A stretch of 11,777 nucleotides of DNA, from the NCBI GenBank assembly GCA_905209745.1, contig CAJLUG010000014.1, positions 1 through 11,777 of the forward strand. The letters run 5' to 3'. Below, piece after piece: positions 1 through 7,680 of this stretch. The notes under the pieces are model-generated. The model ran no database searches. It saw only the letters and a list, made by a program, of their open reading frames with translations, and had not been told where the DNA came from. Position 1 is the first letter of the stretch, and each line of letters opens with the position of its first letter. The position numbers were made by a program, and so were the translations under genes. The stretch is from an uncultured Mycoplasma sp. GTDB taxonomy: Bacteria > Bacillota_I > Bacilli_A > RF39 > UBA660.

Positions 1-387
1 GAGAGTCTTACCAGTCTAGATGTAAGTAACTTTAATACAAGTCAAGTAACCAGTATGACGTATATGTTTTCTGGGTGTAACAGTCTCACTAATTTAGATG
101 TAAGTAACTTTGATATGAGTCAAGTAACAGATATGAGCTATATGTTTTTTGGGTGTAACAGTCTCACTAATTTAAATGTAAGTAACTTTGATACGAGTCA
201 AGTAACAGATATGAGCTATATGTTTTCTTCTTGTAGCGGTCTTACAAGTTTAAATTTAAGTAATTTTGATACCAGTAAAGTAACGGATATGCGTTCTATG
301 TTTTATAATTGTACAAGTTTGACAAATCTAGACATGCGTAACGCAACTTTTAACGCAACAAGTTATACATCTATGTTTGCTAATATT
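1..387 (+). repeat. 78-bp tandem repeat array encoding DUF285 LRR units
   Basis: Units fall at about 1-75 (partial), 76-153, 154-231, 232-309 and a degenerate 310-387, with a strict 78-bp period (26 codons). Units 76-153 and 154-231 differ at about six positions by eye, four of them in the last five bases of the unit. The next units diverge more. The array is coding and in frame throughout. Confidence 0.85.
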
Positions 388-495
388 ACAAGCGGAATCA
401 ACATCATCGTAAAAGACGAAACTGCAAAAGCCTGGATAGAAGCAAGACTAAGTGATGAAAAACGTACGGGAACCGTCACAATCGCCGGTGCATAA
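1..495 (+). CDS. BspA-like / DUF285 leucine-rich repeat surface protein, 3' end (5' truncated by window)
   Basis: The frame is open from base 1 and stops at TAA 493-495, so only the last 164 residues are present. It is built of 26-residue repeats, each with a core like LTNLDVSNFDTSQVTDMSYMF followed by a Cys-containing turn. This is the DUF285/BspA-like leucine-rich repeat seen in many secreted or cell-surface proteins of gut Bacillota and mycoplasmas, where the family is linked to adhesion. Cys codons of successive units lie exactly 78 bases apart (76, 154, 232, 310). After the last, degenerate unit comes a short C-terminal cap containing NIIVKDETAKAWIEARLSD and ending TGTVTIAGA, a common ending for this family. 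No LPXTG motif or C-terminal membrane segment follows, so anchoring, if any, must come from the missing N-terminal part. The first M in the window (55-57) is inside a repeat and is not the start. A terminator follows directly. Confidence 0.88.
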   Translation, partial: ESLTSLDVSNFNTSQVTSMTYMFSGCNSLTNLDVSNFDMSQVTDMSYMFFGCNSLTNLNVSNFDTSQVTDMSYMFSSCSGLTSLNLSNFDTSKVTDMRSMFYNCTSLTNLDMRNATFNATSYTSMFANITSGINIIVKDETAKAWIEARLSDEKRTGTVTIAGA

Positions 496-519
496 AAATA
501 AAAAAGTGTCGATTTTTAG

Positions 520-550
520 GAAGTGAAAATTAGTTTTCACTTCTTTTATA
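520..550 (+). terminator. Rho-independent terminator after the DUF285 protein gene
   Basis: A perfect 10-bp stem, gaagtgaaaa (520-529) with ttttcacttc (534-543), has a TTAG loop and is followed by TTTTATA. It lies 24 bases after the stop codon and upstream of the next promoter. Confidence 0.85.
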
Positions 551-563
551 AATTTATAAAAAA

Positions 564-572
564 TGGTATACT
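564..572 (+). promoter_or_regulatory. Predicted extended -10 promoter of the M18 aminopeptidase gene
   Basis: TGGTATACT carries an extended TGn element and a 5/6 match to TATAAT (567-572). The region 17 bp upstream (544-549, TTTTAT) is a poor -35 and lies in the tail of the preceding terminator. The predicted transcription start near 579 coincides with the first base of the AGGAGG SD (579-584), giving a leader of only about 14 bases. Confidence 0.5.
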
Positions 573-592
573 AAAAATAGGAGGATGAGAAT

Positions 593-1972
593 ATGAAAGA
601 GAGTGCTTGGAAAAAATACACAGAAGAAGATAAAAGAAAGTTAGAAGAACTTTGTACGGATTATAAAGATTTTTTAACAGTAGGAAAAACAGAACGTGAA
701 GTAACCAAAGAAATTATTAAAAGAGCAGAACAAAAAGGGTATAAAAACCTAGATGATTTTATAAAAAATAATATTACGATTCACCCAGGAGATAAAATTT
801 ATGTCAATAACAAAGGAAAGTCTGTTGCCTTATTTCATATAGGAACAAAACCTATTACTGAAGGAATGAATATTCTAGGAGCTCACATTGACTCTCCTAG
901 AATAGATTTAAAAGCCAATGCCTTATATGAATCAGATGACTTTACATATTTTGACACACACTATTATGGAGGTATTAAGAAGTATCAATGGGTAACCCTT
1001 CCTCTAGCCATTCATGGCGTAGTAGTAAAAAAAGATGGTACCAAAATAGAAATTTGTATTGGTGAAAAAGAAAGTGACCCAGTCGTAGGTATTACCGATT
1101 TACTACCTCATTTAGCTCAAGAACAAATGAAAAAAGATGGAAATAAATTAATCGAAGGAGAAGACCTAGACGTTTTAATAGGAAATATTCCAGTACCTGA
1201 AAAAGAAAAAGATGCTGTAAAAGAAAACATATTAAACCTATTACAAAAAGAATATAATATCGAAGAAGAAGACTTCTTATCTGCAGAACTAGAAATTGTC
1301 CCAGCAGGACGTGCTAGAGACTTTGGACTGGATCGAAGTATGATTATGGCATATGGACAAGATGATAGAGTTTGTGCTTATACTTCTTTAGAAGCTTTCT
1401 TAGAAATAGAAGAAACAGAAAAAACACTAAGTTGTATCTTAGTAGATAAAGAAGAAATTGGTAGTGTTGGCGCAACAGGTATGCAGTCTCATTTCTATGA
1501 CAACGCCATAGCTGAAATTTGTATGTTAATAGGAGATACGACTCCAGTCGCAACCAGAAGAGTATTAAGTAACTCTAAAATGTTATCTAGTGACGTAAAT
1601 GCAGCCTTCGACCCTCTATATAAACAAGCCATGGATAAAAACAATGCATCTATGTTCTCAAGAGGAATGGTCTTCTGTAAATATACAGGTTCTCGTGGAA
1701 AAAGTGGTAGTAACGATGCCAATGCAGAATATATTGCCGAACTTAGAAAAGTAATGGATGATGCCAATGTTTCCTTCCAAATATCAGAACTAGGAAAAGT
1801 AGATATTGGTGGAGGAGGTACCATTGCTTATATTCTAGCCAACTACAACATGGAAGTAATCGATTGTGGCGTAGGAGTATTAAGTATGCATGCTCCATGG
1901 GAAGTAACTTCTAAAGCCGATATCTATGAAGCATATCGAGGCTATATGGCATTCTTAAAAAATATAAAGTAA
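593..1972 (+). CDS. M18 family aminopeptidase (aspartyl aminopeptidase-like)
   Basis: This 459-residue protein is a zinc metallopeptidase of MEROPS family M18, which removes N-terminal (often acidic) residues from peptides in the cytoplasm and forms large tetrahedral oligomers. Visible motifs run in family order: GAHIDSPRIDLK (H98 and D100, first metal ligand and catalytic Asp), GQDDR (D257/D258, bridging Asp), VDKEEIGS (E287/E288, catalytic base and ligand), SSDVNAAFDP (D334), SGSNDANAEY, DIGGGGT and a C-terminal SMHAPWE (H433, last metal ligand). Length is normal and every expected metal-binding residue is present, so it should be active. There is no signal peptide. The ATG start has a strong AGGAGG at 579-584, spaced 8 bases. 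The gene lies between two terminators and has its own promoter, so it is probably monocistronic. Ligand roles are assigned from family knowledge; the exact substrate is not visible. Confidence 0.93.
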   Translation: MKESAWKKYTEEDKRKLEELCTDYKDFLTVGKTEREVTKEIIKRAEQKGYKNLDDFIKNNITIHPGDKIYVNNKGKSVALFHIGTKPITEGMNILGAHIDSPRIDLKANALYESDDFTYFDTHYYGGIKKYQWVTLPLAIHGVVVKKDGTKIEICIGEKESDPVVGITDLLPHLAQEQMKKDGNKLIEGEDLDVLIGNIPVPEKEKDAVKENILNLLQKEYNIEEEDFLSAELEIVPAGRARDFGLDRSMIMAYGQDDRVCAYTSLEAFLEIEETEKTLSCILVDKEEIGSVGATGMQSHFYDNAIAEICMLIGDTTPVATRRVLSNSKMLSSDVNAAFDPLYKQAMDKNNASMFSRGMVFCKYTGSRGKSGSNDANAEYIAELRKVMDDANVSFQISELGKVDIGGGGTIAYILANYNMEVIDCGVGVLSMHAPWEVTSKADIYEAYRGYMAFLKNIK

Positions 1973-1974
1973 AC

Positions 1975-2000
1975 AAAGCTTAACGAAAGTTAAGCTTTTT
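1975..2000 (+). terminator. Rho-independent terminator after the aminopeptidase gene
   Basis: A perfect 10-bp stem, aaagcttaac (1975-1984) with gttaagcttt (1989-1998), is closed by a GAAA tetraloop and followed by a short T run. It begins two bases after the stop codon. Confidence 0.88.
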
Positions 2001-2002
2001 CA

Positions 2003-2031
2003 TTGGAAAACACTCATAAAAATGCTAAGAT
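2003..2031 (+). promoter_or_regulatory. Predicted sigma-A promoter of the ABC exporter operon
   Basis: TTGGAA (2003-2008) and TAAGAT (2026-2031) are separated by 17 bp, and a TG at 2023-2024 makes an extended -10. The predicted start near 2038 is the first base of the SD AGGAGGG (2038-2044), so the leader before ATG 2050 would be about 12 bases. Confidence 0.55.
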
Positions 2032-2049
2032 ATAAATAGGAGGGAAATT

Positions 2050-2946
2050 ATGCTACAAGTAAAAAATATTGTAAAATATTATGGACAGAATAAAGCCGTA
2101 GACCATTTGTCTTTTGAAGTAAAAGATGGCGAGATTTTCGGTCTATTAGGAGAAAATGGTGCCGGTAAAACGACAACCTTTCGAATCATCATGGGCCTAT
2201 TAGAAGCAACAGAAGGAGAGGTACTATTAGATGGTAAAAAAATAGACTACTCCATAACAGATAAAATTGGTTTTGTAACAGAAGAAAGAAGTCTACTTAC
2301 CAAAATGACTGTTAAAGAACAAATTCTTTTTTATGGTGTCTTAAAAGGCATGAAAGAAGAAGTAATATTAAAAGAATTAAAGAAATGGTTAAAAGAGTTT
2401 CAAATAGAAAGTTATGAAAATAGAAAAATAAAAGAATTATCCAAAGGAAATCAACAAAAGATACAGTTTATTTCTGCAGTGATACATCATCCTAAATTAC
2501 TAATATTAGATGAACCATTTACAGGACTAGATCCTATTAACGTAGAACTAATGAAAAAAGCAATTTATAAACTCCAACAAGAAAACTGTTCCATTATCTT
2601 TTCATCTCATCAAATGGAACATATCGAAAACTTTTGTGAAAAATTAATTATCTTAGTAAAAGGAAAACCAATCGTAGATGGTTATGTAAAAGATATCAAA
2701 AAAGAATATAAAAAGAAAAATATTCTAATTAAAGGAGACAATATTCCAGTAGAGAAACTAGAAAAAATAAAAGGAGTACTATCCGTTACCAAAAATCAAG
2801 AAGAGTACTTAGTAAAAATAGAAGAAGAACAAGTAGCGAAAAAAGTATTTGCCCAAATCAAGGATTGTGACATTACCAAATATGATGTGACAGAACCAAC
2901 GCTAAATGAAATCTTCATTGCGAAAGTAGGTGGAATCCATGAGTAG
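2050..2946 (+). CDS. ABC-2 exporter ATP-binding protein (NatA-like)
   Basis: A 298-residue ABC ATPase that would drive the membrane protein encoded directly downstream. Walker A GENGAGKTT is at residues 34-42, the signature LSKGNQQ at 130-136, Walker B LLILDEP at 150-156, the D-loop GLDP follows, and the switch His is H187 in SSHQM. LSKGNQQ in place of LSGGQ, and Glu (E78, VTEERS) where most ATPases have a Q-loop Gln, are typical of the NatA/Na+-efflux branch, so they are not defects. Residues from about 215 form the C-terminal accessory domain of this branch, ending in TEPTLNEIFI. The start is ATG with AGGAGGG at 2038-2044. The gene overlaps the permease gene by 8 bases. Substrate cannot be read from the sequence: sodium, an antimicrobial peptide or a drug are all possible. 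Confidence 0.9.
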   Translation: MLQVKNIVKYYGQNKAVDHLSFEVKDGEIFGLLGENGAGKTTTFRIIMGLLEATEGEVLLDGKKIDYSITDKIGFVTEERSLLTKMTVKEQILFYGVLKGMKEEVILKELKKWLKEFQIESYENRKIKELSKGNQQKIQFISAVIHHPKLLILDEPFTGLDPINVELMKKAIYKLQQENCSIIFSSHQMEHIENFCEKLIILVKGKPIVDGYVKDIKKEYKKKNILIKGDNIPVEKLEKIKGVLSVTKNQEEYLVKIEEEQVAKKVFAQIKDCDITKYDVTEPTLNEIFIAKVGGIHE

Positions 2947-4237
2947 TAAATTTTGGTATTTAACAAAACAAAGTTTTAAGAAAAAAGCTGGCTCAAAATG
3001 GTTTATAGGGATAAATATCCTTCTAGCAATACTGATTATCGCTTTAATTAATATCAATTCTATTATTGCTTTCTTTGGTGGCGACTTTAATGAGACAACC
3101 AATATAATAGTACTAGATCAAACGGATGTTTCTTACCCTATTTTAAAAGAAGCAATGACAACCATTATTAAGGAAGAAGAATTAGAAAATATTAATATCA
3201 AAGAATCGGACAAAACAGAAAAAAAACTAACCAAAGACTTAAAGGATAGTGAGGTAGTAGTAGTCTTAAATAACGATACTACATCCTATGTAACAGCGAA
3301 AATAATTAGTAATGAAAAAATAGATAATACGACGTATCAATATATTGCCCAAGCATTAAATACTACCAAAACAACAGTTGGCTTAATAAAGACCAATACC
3401 GATCCGAATCTATTAAACGAACTATCAACACCAATAGAAACCGAAAGAGTAGTATTAAACGAAGAAAAAAGTGTTGATGAGAACATGGAAATGATTATGG
3501 GAACAGTCTTTCCAACCTTAATATTACCATTTTTCATGTTGATTATATTCTTAGTCCAGATGATTGGTGGAGAAATCTGTGAAGAAAAAACAACCAAGAG
3601 TATGGAAATTATCATCTCTAACGTCTCACCCAAAACACACCTTTTCTCCAAAGTATTAGCTAGTAATATATTTATCATTCTCCAAGGACTATTATTAGTT
3701 GTATATGCCGTAATAGGAGTACTAATTAGTACCAAAGGACAAGGAATAGAAATGACGAGTGAAATGACTGGAATCATCTCAACCATAAAAGAAACAGGCA
3801 TGCTAAACCAATTAATATCTTTAATTCCAGCCGCTCTTATCTTAATGGTTTTATCCTTTATTGCTTATTCCCTAATCGCTGGAATACTAGCATCAATGAC
3901 TACCAATATGGAAGACTTCAGTCAAATTCAAACTCCAATCATGTTAGTATTACTTGCTGGATACTATCTTGCAATCATGGCTGGAATGTTTGATGGTTCA
4001 ACACTAATAAAAATTCTTTCCTATTTACCATTCTTATCCTGCTTAATCTCACCATCCCTATATATGATAGGTCAAATTACCATGGTAGATGTCATAATAT
4101 CAATCGTAATATTAATACTTTTTATTATTGCGATGACAAAATACGGTCTAAGAGTATATAAAGTAGGAATCTTAAATTATTCAAACGAAAAAATTTGGAC
4201 TAGATTTTTAAAAGCCCTAAAAAGTAAAGATGTGTAA
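2939..4237 (+). CDS. ABC-2 family transporter permease (NatB-like)
   Basis: A 432-residue membrane partner of the upstream ATPase. It has one N-terminal membrane segment (about 21-48), a large extracytoplasmic domain (about 50-185) rich in charged and Thr residues, and then a membrane region starting near VFPTLILPFF (about 190-210) with further hydrophobic segments to about residue 415. This one-plus-five layout fits the ABC2_membrane_3/NatB family. EEKTTKSMEIIISNVSP is a conserved cytoplasmic stretch of the family. I chose ATG 2939 because AGGTGG (2928-2933) lies 5 bases upstream; an in-frame GTG at 2930 lies inside that SD. The 8-base overlap with the ATPase gene implies translational coupling. 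The stop codon lies in the first bases of the terminator hairpin. Confidence 0.88.
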   Translation: MSSKFWYLTKQSFKKKAGSKWFIGINILLAILIIALININSIIAFFGGDFNETTNIIVLDQTDVSYPILKEAMTTIIKEEELENINIKESDKTEKKLTKDLKDSEVVVVLNNDTTSYVTAKIISNEKIDNTTYQYIAQALNTTKTTVGLIKTNTDPNLLNELSTPIETERVVLNEEKSVDENMEMIMGTVFPTLILPFFMLIIFLVQMIGGEICEEKTTKSMEIIISNVSPKTHLFSKVLASNIFIILQGLLLVVYAVIGVLISTKGQGIEMTSEMTGIISTIKETGMLNQLISLIPAALILMVLSFIAYSLIAGILASMTTNMEDFSQIQTPIMLVLLAGYYLAIMAGMFDGSTLIKILSYLPFLSCLISPSLYMIGQITMVDVIISIVILILFIIAMTKYGLRVYKVGILNYSNEKIWTRFLKALKSKDV

Positions 4238-4262
4238 AAGAGTTTTTTGAAAACTCTTTTTC
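4236..4262 (+). terminator. Rho-independent terminator overlapping the permease stop codon
   Basis: aaaagagttt (4236-4245) pairs with aaactctttt (4251-4260) around a short T-rich loop, with further T on the 3' side. The hairpin's 5' arm starts inside TAA 4235-4237, leaving no space between coding and termination signals. Confidence 0.8.
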
Positions 4263-4304
4263 TAATGAAAAAAATAAAATAGACAAGAAAAAAGAAATAG
4301 AGCA

Positions 4305-4313
4305 TGATATAAT
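4305..4313 (+). promoter_or_regulatory. Predicted extended -10 promoter of the osmoprotectant importer operon
   Basis: TGATATAAT gives a perfect TATAAT (4308-4313) with an extended TGn. No good -35 is seen at 17 bp; a TAGACA at 4280-4285 would be 22 bp away, which is too far. The predicted start is near 4320, with SD AGGAGG at 4329-4334 and TTG start at 4342. Confidence 0.5.
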
Positions 4314-4341
4314 AAATTAGAAAAGAATAGGAGGAGTACTC

Positions 4342-5460
4342 TTGATTGTATTTAAAGACGTAAGTAAAAGTTACAAAAATACGACAGTATTAAAAAATCT
4401 CTCTTTTGAAATCAAAGAAGGAAATTTAGTTTGTTTAATAGGTGAATCCGGATGTGGAAAGACAACGACATTAAAAATGATAAATAAATTATTACTTCCC
4501 ACTTCTGGAGAAATCACAATAAATAAACAAAATATAAACAAGATGAATGATATTAAACTAAGAAGAAAAATAGGTTATGTTATCCAACAAACAGGACTAT
4601 TTTCTCACCTGACAATTAGAGAAAATATTGAAATCATTGCGAAAATCGAAAAAATGCCTCTAACGAAAAGAGAAAAACGTACCAAAGAAATGATGCAGAT
4701 GGTCAATTTAGATGAAAAACTACTAGATCGTTATCCTAGTGAATTATCCGGTGGACAACTCCAACGAGTAGGGATTGCTAGAGCATTTATGACGGACCCT
4801 AAGATTATCTTAATGGATGAACCATTCAGTGCCCTAGATCCTATGAGTAGAACAGCTCTTCAAGATGAATTATTAAAAATTCAAAGAAAATATCATAAAA
4901 CCATCGTCTTTGTTACTCATGATATGGATGAAGCAATCAAACTAGCCGATATGATTGCTATCATGGACCAAGGAGAATTAGTCCAATACGATACCCCAGA
5001 AAACATCTTAAAACATCCGAAAAATGACTTTGTAAAGAAATTTGTTGGTAATAAACGTATTTGGAATTCACCGGAATATATCAAAGTAAAAGATATTATG
5101 ATTACAAGACCCATTACTTGTAAAGAAGATGATTCCAAATTCTACTGCATCAATAAAATGCGTATGAGTAAAGTAGACTCTCTAATGGTAATCAATGACA
5201 AAAGAGAATTACTTGGTATTTTATATGCCGAAAGTCTGAGTCTAAAAAATCATAAGTCTAAAACAATTCACGATTATATTGAAAAAGACTTTGTATCTGT
5301 AAAAGAAAATGATTCGATCATCGACTTAGCCAAAACCATAAAAACAACCAAGTCCGCAACCATTCCAGTAGTCGATAACAAAAAGAAATTAACCGGATTA
5401 ATTACTAGAAGTAGTCTAATTACGGCATTATCACAACAATTTGTAGAGGAGGATCAATAA
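4342..5460 (+). CDS. Osmoprotectant ABC importer ATP-binding protein with tandem CBS domains (OpuCA/ProV type)
   Basis: A 372-residue ATPase of a glycine betaine/carnitine/choline importer. Walker A GESGCGKTT is at 34-42, Q-loop QQ at 82-83, signature LSGGQ at 135-139, Walker B IILMDEP at 155-161, and switch H193 in THDMDEA. This is followed by YDTPENIL and FVGNKR, typical of this branch. Two CBS domains follow (about 250-305, starting VKDIM, and 312-368). In OpuA/OpuC relatives these sense ionic strength or bind c-di-AMP, so activity is probably controlled by osmotic state. The start codon is TTG, supported by AGGAGG at 4329-4334 spaced 7 bases and by the MIVFKDVSKSY family N-terminus. The TAA and the next ATG share one base (TAATG), showing tight coupling to the permease gene. 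Substrate range is inferred from family only. Confidence 0.93.
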   Translation: MIVFKDVSKSYKNTTVLKNLSFEIKEGNLVCLIGESGCGKTTTLKMINKLLLPTSGEITINKQNINKMNDIKLRRKIGYVIQQTGLFSHLTIRENIEIIAKIEKMPLTKREKRTKEMMQMVNLDEKLLDRYPSELSGGQLQRVGIARAFMTDPKIILMDEPFSALDPMSRTALQDELLKIQRKYHKTIVFVTHDMDEAIKLADMIAIMDQGELVQYDTPENILKHPKNDFVKKFVGNKRIWNSPEYIKVKDIMITRPITCKEDDSKFYCINKMRMSKVDSLMVINDKRELLGILYAESLSLKNHKSKTIHDYIEKDFVSVKENDSIIDLAKTIKTTKSATIPVVDNKKKLTGLITRSSLITALSQQFVEEDQ

Positions 5461-7034
5461 TGGACTTTATAAACTATTTAATAGAAAACAAAGACCAAAT
5501 TATATCTCTTTGTATAGAACATATTGAACTAACTTCTCTAGCGTTAGTGATTGCGATAATTATCGGTGTACCCATTGGTATCTTAATTAGTTATAAGAAA
5601 AAGCTAAATAAACCGGTACTAGGAATCACAAGCGTAACACAAGCGATTCCTAGTATGGCACTACTTGGATTTATGATTCCTTTTCTAGGAATAGGTACCA
5701 CACCAGCAATCGTTGTCGTTGTCTTATATTCCTTATTACCAATCATTAAAAATACGTATACCGGGCTTGCTAGTATCCCCCAGTCCACAATAGAAGCCGC
5801 AACTGGAATTGGTTTAACCAAGGCTCAGATACTAACTAAAATTCAAATTCCAGAAGCACTACCCATCATTATGGCAGGAGTTAGAATCTCATCTGTAAGT
5901 GCCGTAGGACTCATGACAATGGCTGCCTTTATTGGTGGAGGAGGACTAGGGTATCTAATATTTTCAGGAATTCGTACCGTAAATAATTATCAAATATTAG
6001 CCGGAGCTCTACCAGCTTGTATCCTAGCGTTATTAGTAGACTATTTCTTTGGTGCCATAGAAAAATTAGTAACACCAATTAGTCTACAAACAGAGACAAA
6101 ATCAAAAGAAGAAGTAACAAAAGAACGTAAGAAAAATAAATTATTTGTTATAATCACAGTAATAATAATTGGTCTATTATTTATAAGTGAAATAGACTTT
6201 ACCAAAAATCAACAAGATACGATTAGAGTAGGTAGTAAAGACTTTACAGAACAAGAAATATTATGTTATATGACTTCTCATGCGATTGAAAATAATACAG
6301 ATATTAATGTAGAAGAAAAGTGTAACCTAGGAGGAGCTCAAGTAGTATTTTCTGCATTAACGAGTGCTAATGCTAATATTGACCTATACATCGACTATGC
6401 TGGAACTGACTATACAGATATTTTAAATCATCAACCGATATCTGATGTAGATAAAGTATATAGAACCATCAAAAAAGAAATGAAAGAAAAATACGATGTA
6501 GAAGTATTAGATCAAATGGCTTTTAATAATACTTATGCACTAGCAGTAACCAAAGAAACTGCCCAAAAATATAATTTAAAGACCATAAGTGACCTACAAA
6601 AAGTAGCGAGCGAACTAACTATTGCCCCAACACTAGAATTTATCAATAGAGAAGACGGTCTTTCCGGTCTAAAAAAAGCCTATGGCTTAGAATTTAAAGA
6701 TACCATTGGAATCGATGGTAGTCCAAGATATACGGCTTTACAAAATAACAATGCCCAAGTAATAGATGCGTTCACAACCGATGGCTTATTAAGAAAATTC
6801 GATTTAGTTGTCCTAGAAGATGACAAAAACTTTTTCCCACCTTATAATGCCATTCCTCTAGTACGAAGTGCCACTTTAAAAAAATATCCCGAACTAGAAA
6901 GAGTTCTAAACCAACTAGGAACCTACTTAACAGACGAAGTAATGCAAGAGTTAAACTATCAAGTCGATGAATTAGGAAAAAGTCCAGAACAAGTTGCGAT
7001 AGATTACCTAGATGTGATAGACTTAACTGTATAA
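5460..7034 (+). CDS. Osmoprotectant ABC importer permease fused to its substrate-binding domain (OpuCB-OpuCC type)
   Basis: A 524-residue fusion. Residues 1 to about 205 are a ProW-type permease with several membrane segments (near 22-44, 55-97, 130-170, 178-196) and the cytoplasmic EAA coupling motif beginning at E112. A further membrane segment (about 228-245) then leads outward to a ProX/OpuAC-type binding domain (about 255-524), which opens with GSKDFTEQ (258-265) and contains LYIDYAGTDYTDIL and SPRYTALQNN, typical of betaine/choline binders. The receptor is therefore tethered to the membrane by fusion and needs no lipobox. Permease-receptor fusions are known in this family (for example BusAB of lactococci), so the arrangement is not new. 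Together with the CBS ATPase this forms a complete two-gene importer. No terminator is visible after the stop. Confidence 0.92.
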   Translation: MDFINYLIENKDQIISLCIEHIELTSLALVIAIIIGVPIGILISYKKKLNKPVLGITSVTQAIPSMALLGFMIPFLGIGTTPAIVVVVLYSLLPIIKNTYTGLASIPQSTIEAATGIGLTKAQILTKIQIPEALPIIMAGVRISSVSAVGLMTMAAFIGGGGLGYLIFSGIRTVNNYQILAGALPACILALLVDYFFGAIEKLVTPISLQTETKSKEEVTKERKKNKLFVIITVIIIGLLFISEIDFTKNQQDTIRVGSKDFTEQEILCYMTSHAIENNTDINVEEKCNLGGAQVVFSALTSANANIDLYIDYAGTDYTDILNHQPISDVDKVYRTIKKEMKEKYDVEVLDQMAFNNTYALAVTKETAQKYNLKTISDLQKVASELTIAPTLEFINREDGLSGLKKAYGLEFKDTIGIDGSPRYTALQNNNAQVIDAFTTDGLLRKFDLVVLEDDKNFFPPYNAIPLVRSATLKKYPELERVLNQLGTYLTDEVMQELNYQVDELGKSPEQVAIDYLDVIDLTV

Positions 7035-7040
7035 AATAAG

Positions 7041-7069
7041 TTGACGAAATAAGAGATAAATATTATCAT
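7041..7069 (+). promoter_or_regulatory. Predicted sigma-A promoter of the unknown gene-yceD-rpmF operon
   Basis: TTGACG (7041-7046) and TATCAT (7064-7069) are each 5/6 consensus matches at an ideal 17-bp spacing. The predicted start near 7076 is the first base of the SD AGAGGTG (7076-7082), so the leader before ATG 7087 would be about 11 bases. This is the best promoter match in the window. Confidence 0.65.
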
Positions 7070-7086
7070 AGTAACAGAGGTGTATT

Positions 7087-7680
7087 ATGTATTATAATTA
7101 TAAAAAACAAAGAATAAAAAGTGTATTGATGATTACGTTAATTCTAGCAATCGCCATCATTGCGACACATCATATATATTATAAATTTCAAGAAGAAAGA
7201 AATATCGACTACAGTTCTTCTTCCTTAGATATTACCTTTCATGAAGAAACAGCCGATCATGTAACCCTAACGAAGATTACTCCTGTAACAGATGCAGTAG
7301 GACTATCTTCTAAAGCTTATACATTTACCATTCAAAATAACATGACAAAAAAAGTAAATTATACCATTCGCTTAGTAGATGACATTGAAACAATTACAAC
7401 TGACAATTGTAGCACTCTAGCGATGCCTAAAAATATCATTCGTATCGCTATTCGTGAAGATGATAAAACAGAAATCTATACCCTAAGTGATTTACCGGAT
7501 AACATCTTAAAACAAACAACAATCGATGCTCTTGATAAAAAAGAATATAGTATTCGCCTTTGGACGACGCAAAGTGGCCTACAAGCTGGAACTACAAGTC
7601 ACTATCATGGAAAAATAGAAATCAAAGAAAGAGAAGAAGAAGTAGCGATTATAGATAGAGGTGAAAAAAATGAACATTGA
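7087..7680 (+). CDS. Membrane-anchored extracellular protein of unknown function heading the yceD-rpmF operon
   Basis: I do not recognise this 197-residue protein with confidence. A short basic N-terminus (MYYNYKKQRIKS) and one hydrophobic segment (about 13-30) predict a signal anchor or uncleaved signal peptide. The rest is polar, Thr-rich, likely beta-strand sequence. YTFTIQNNMTKKVNYTIRL followed by LSDLPDNILKQTTIDAL and EYSIRLWTTQ has the feel of Ig-like or TasA/camelysin-like secreted domains, but this is a weak resemblance. The C-terminus is highly charged ([18 protein letters not shown]). The start is ATG with AGAGGTG four bases upstream. Its last 11 bases overlap the DUF177 gene, so it is translated with ribosome-assembly genes, an odd pairing. 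It has its own promoter. The reading frame is well supported; the function is open. Confidence 0.85.
   Translation: MYYNYKKQRIKSVLMITLILAIAIIATHHIYYKFQEERNIDYSSSSLDITFHEETADHVTLTKITPVTDAVGLSSKAYTFTIQNNMTKKVNYTIRLVDDIETITTDNCSTLAMPKNIIRIAIREDDKTEIYTLSDLPDNILKQTTIDALDKKEYSIRLWTTQSGLQAGTTSHYHGKIEIKEREEEVAIIDRGEKNEH

Noticed and set aside
1..387. A CRISPR-like or non-coding tandem repeat array
   Set aside because: The 78-bp period keeps the reading frame and encodes DUF285 leucine-rich repeats, with no spacer-repeat alternation.
1344..1824. Minus-strand open frames inside the aminopeptidase gene, and similar ones inside other genes
   Set aside because: They are antisense shadows of well-supported coding frames, without SD or recognisable protein features.
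2479..2502. Non-consensus signature and Q-loop in the NatA-like ATPase as signs of a dead enzyme
   Set aside because: LSKGNQQ and a Glu in the Q-loop region are normal for this branch; Walker A, Walker B and the switch His are intact.
2930..2938. GTG start for the ABC-2 permease
   Set aside because: The GTG lies inside the AGGTGG SD of the ATG at 2939. The same reasoning rejects GTG 7661 for the DUF177 gene and GTG 8588 for the pseudopilin.
4280..4313. TAGACA as the -35 of the importer promoter
   Set aside because: The distance to TATAAT is 22 bp, too long for a sigma-A promoter; the extended -10 alone is more credible.
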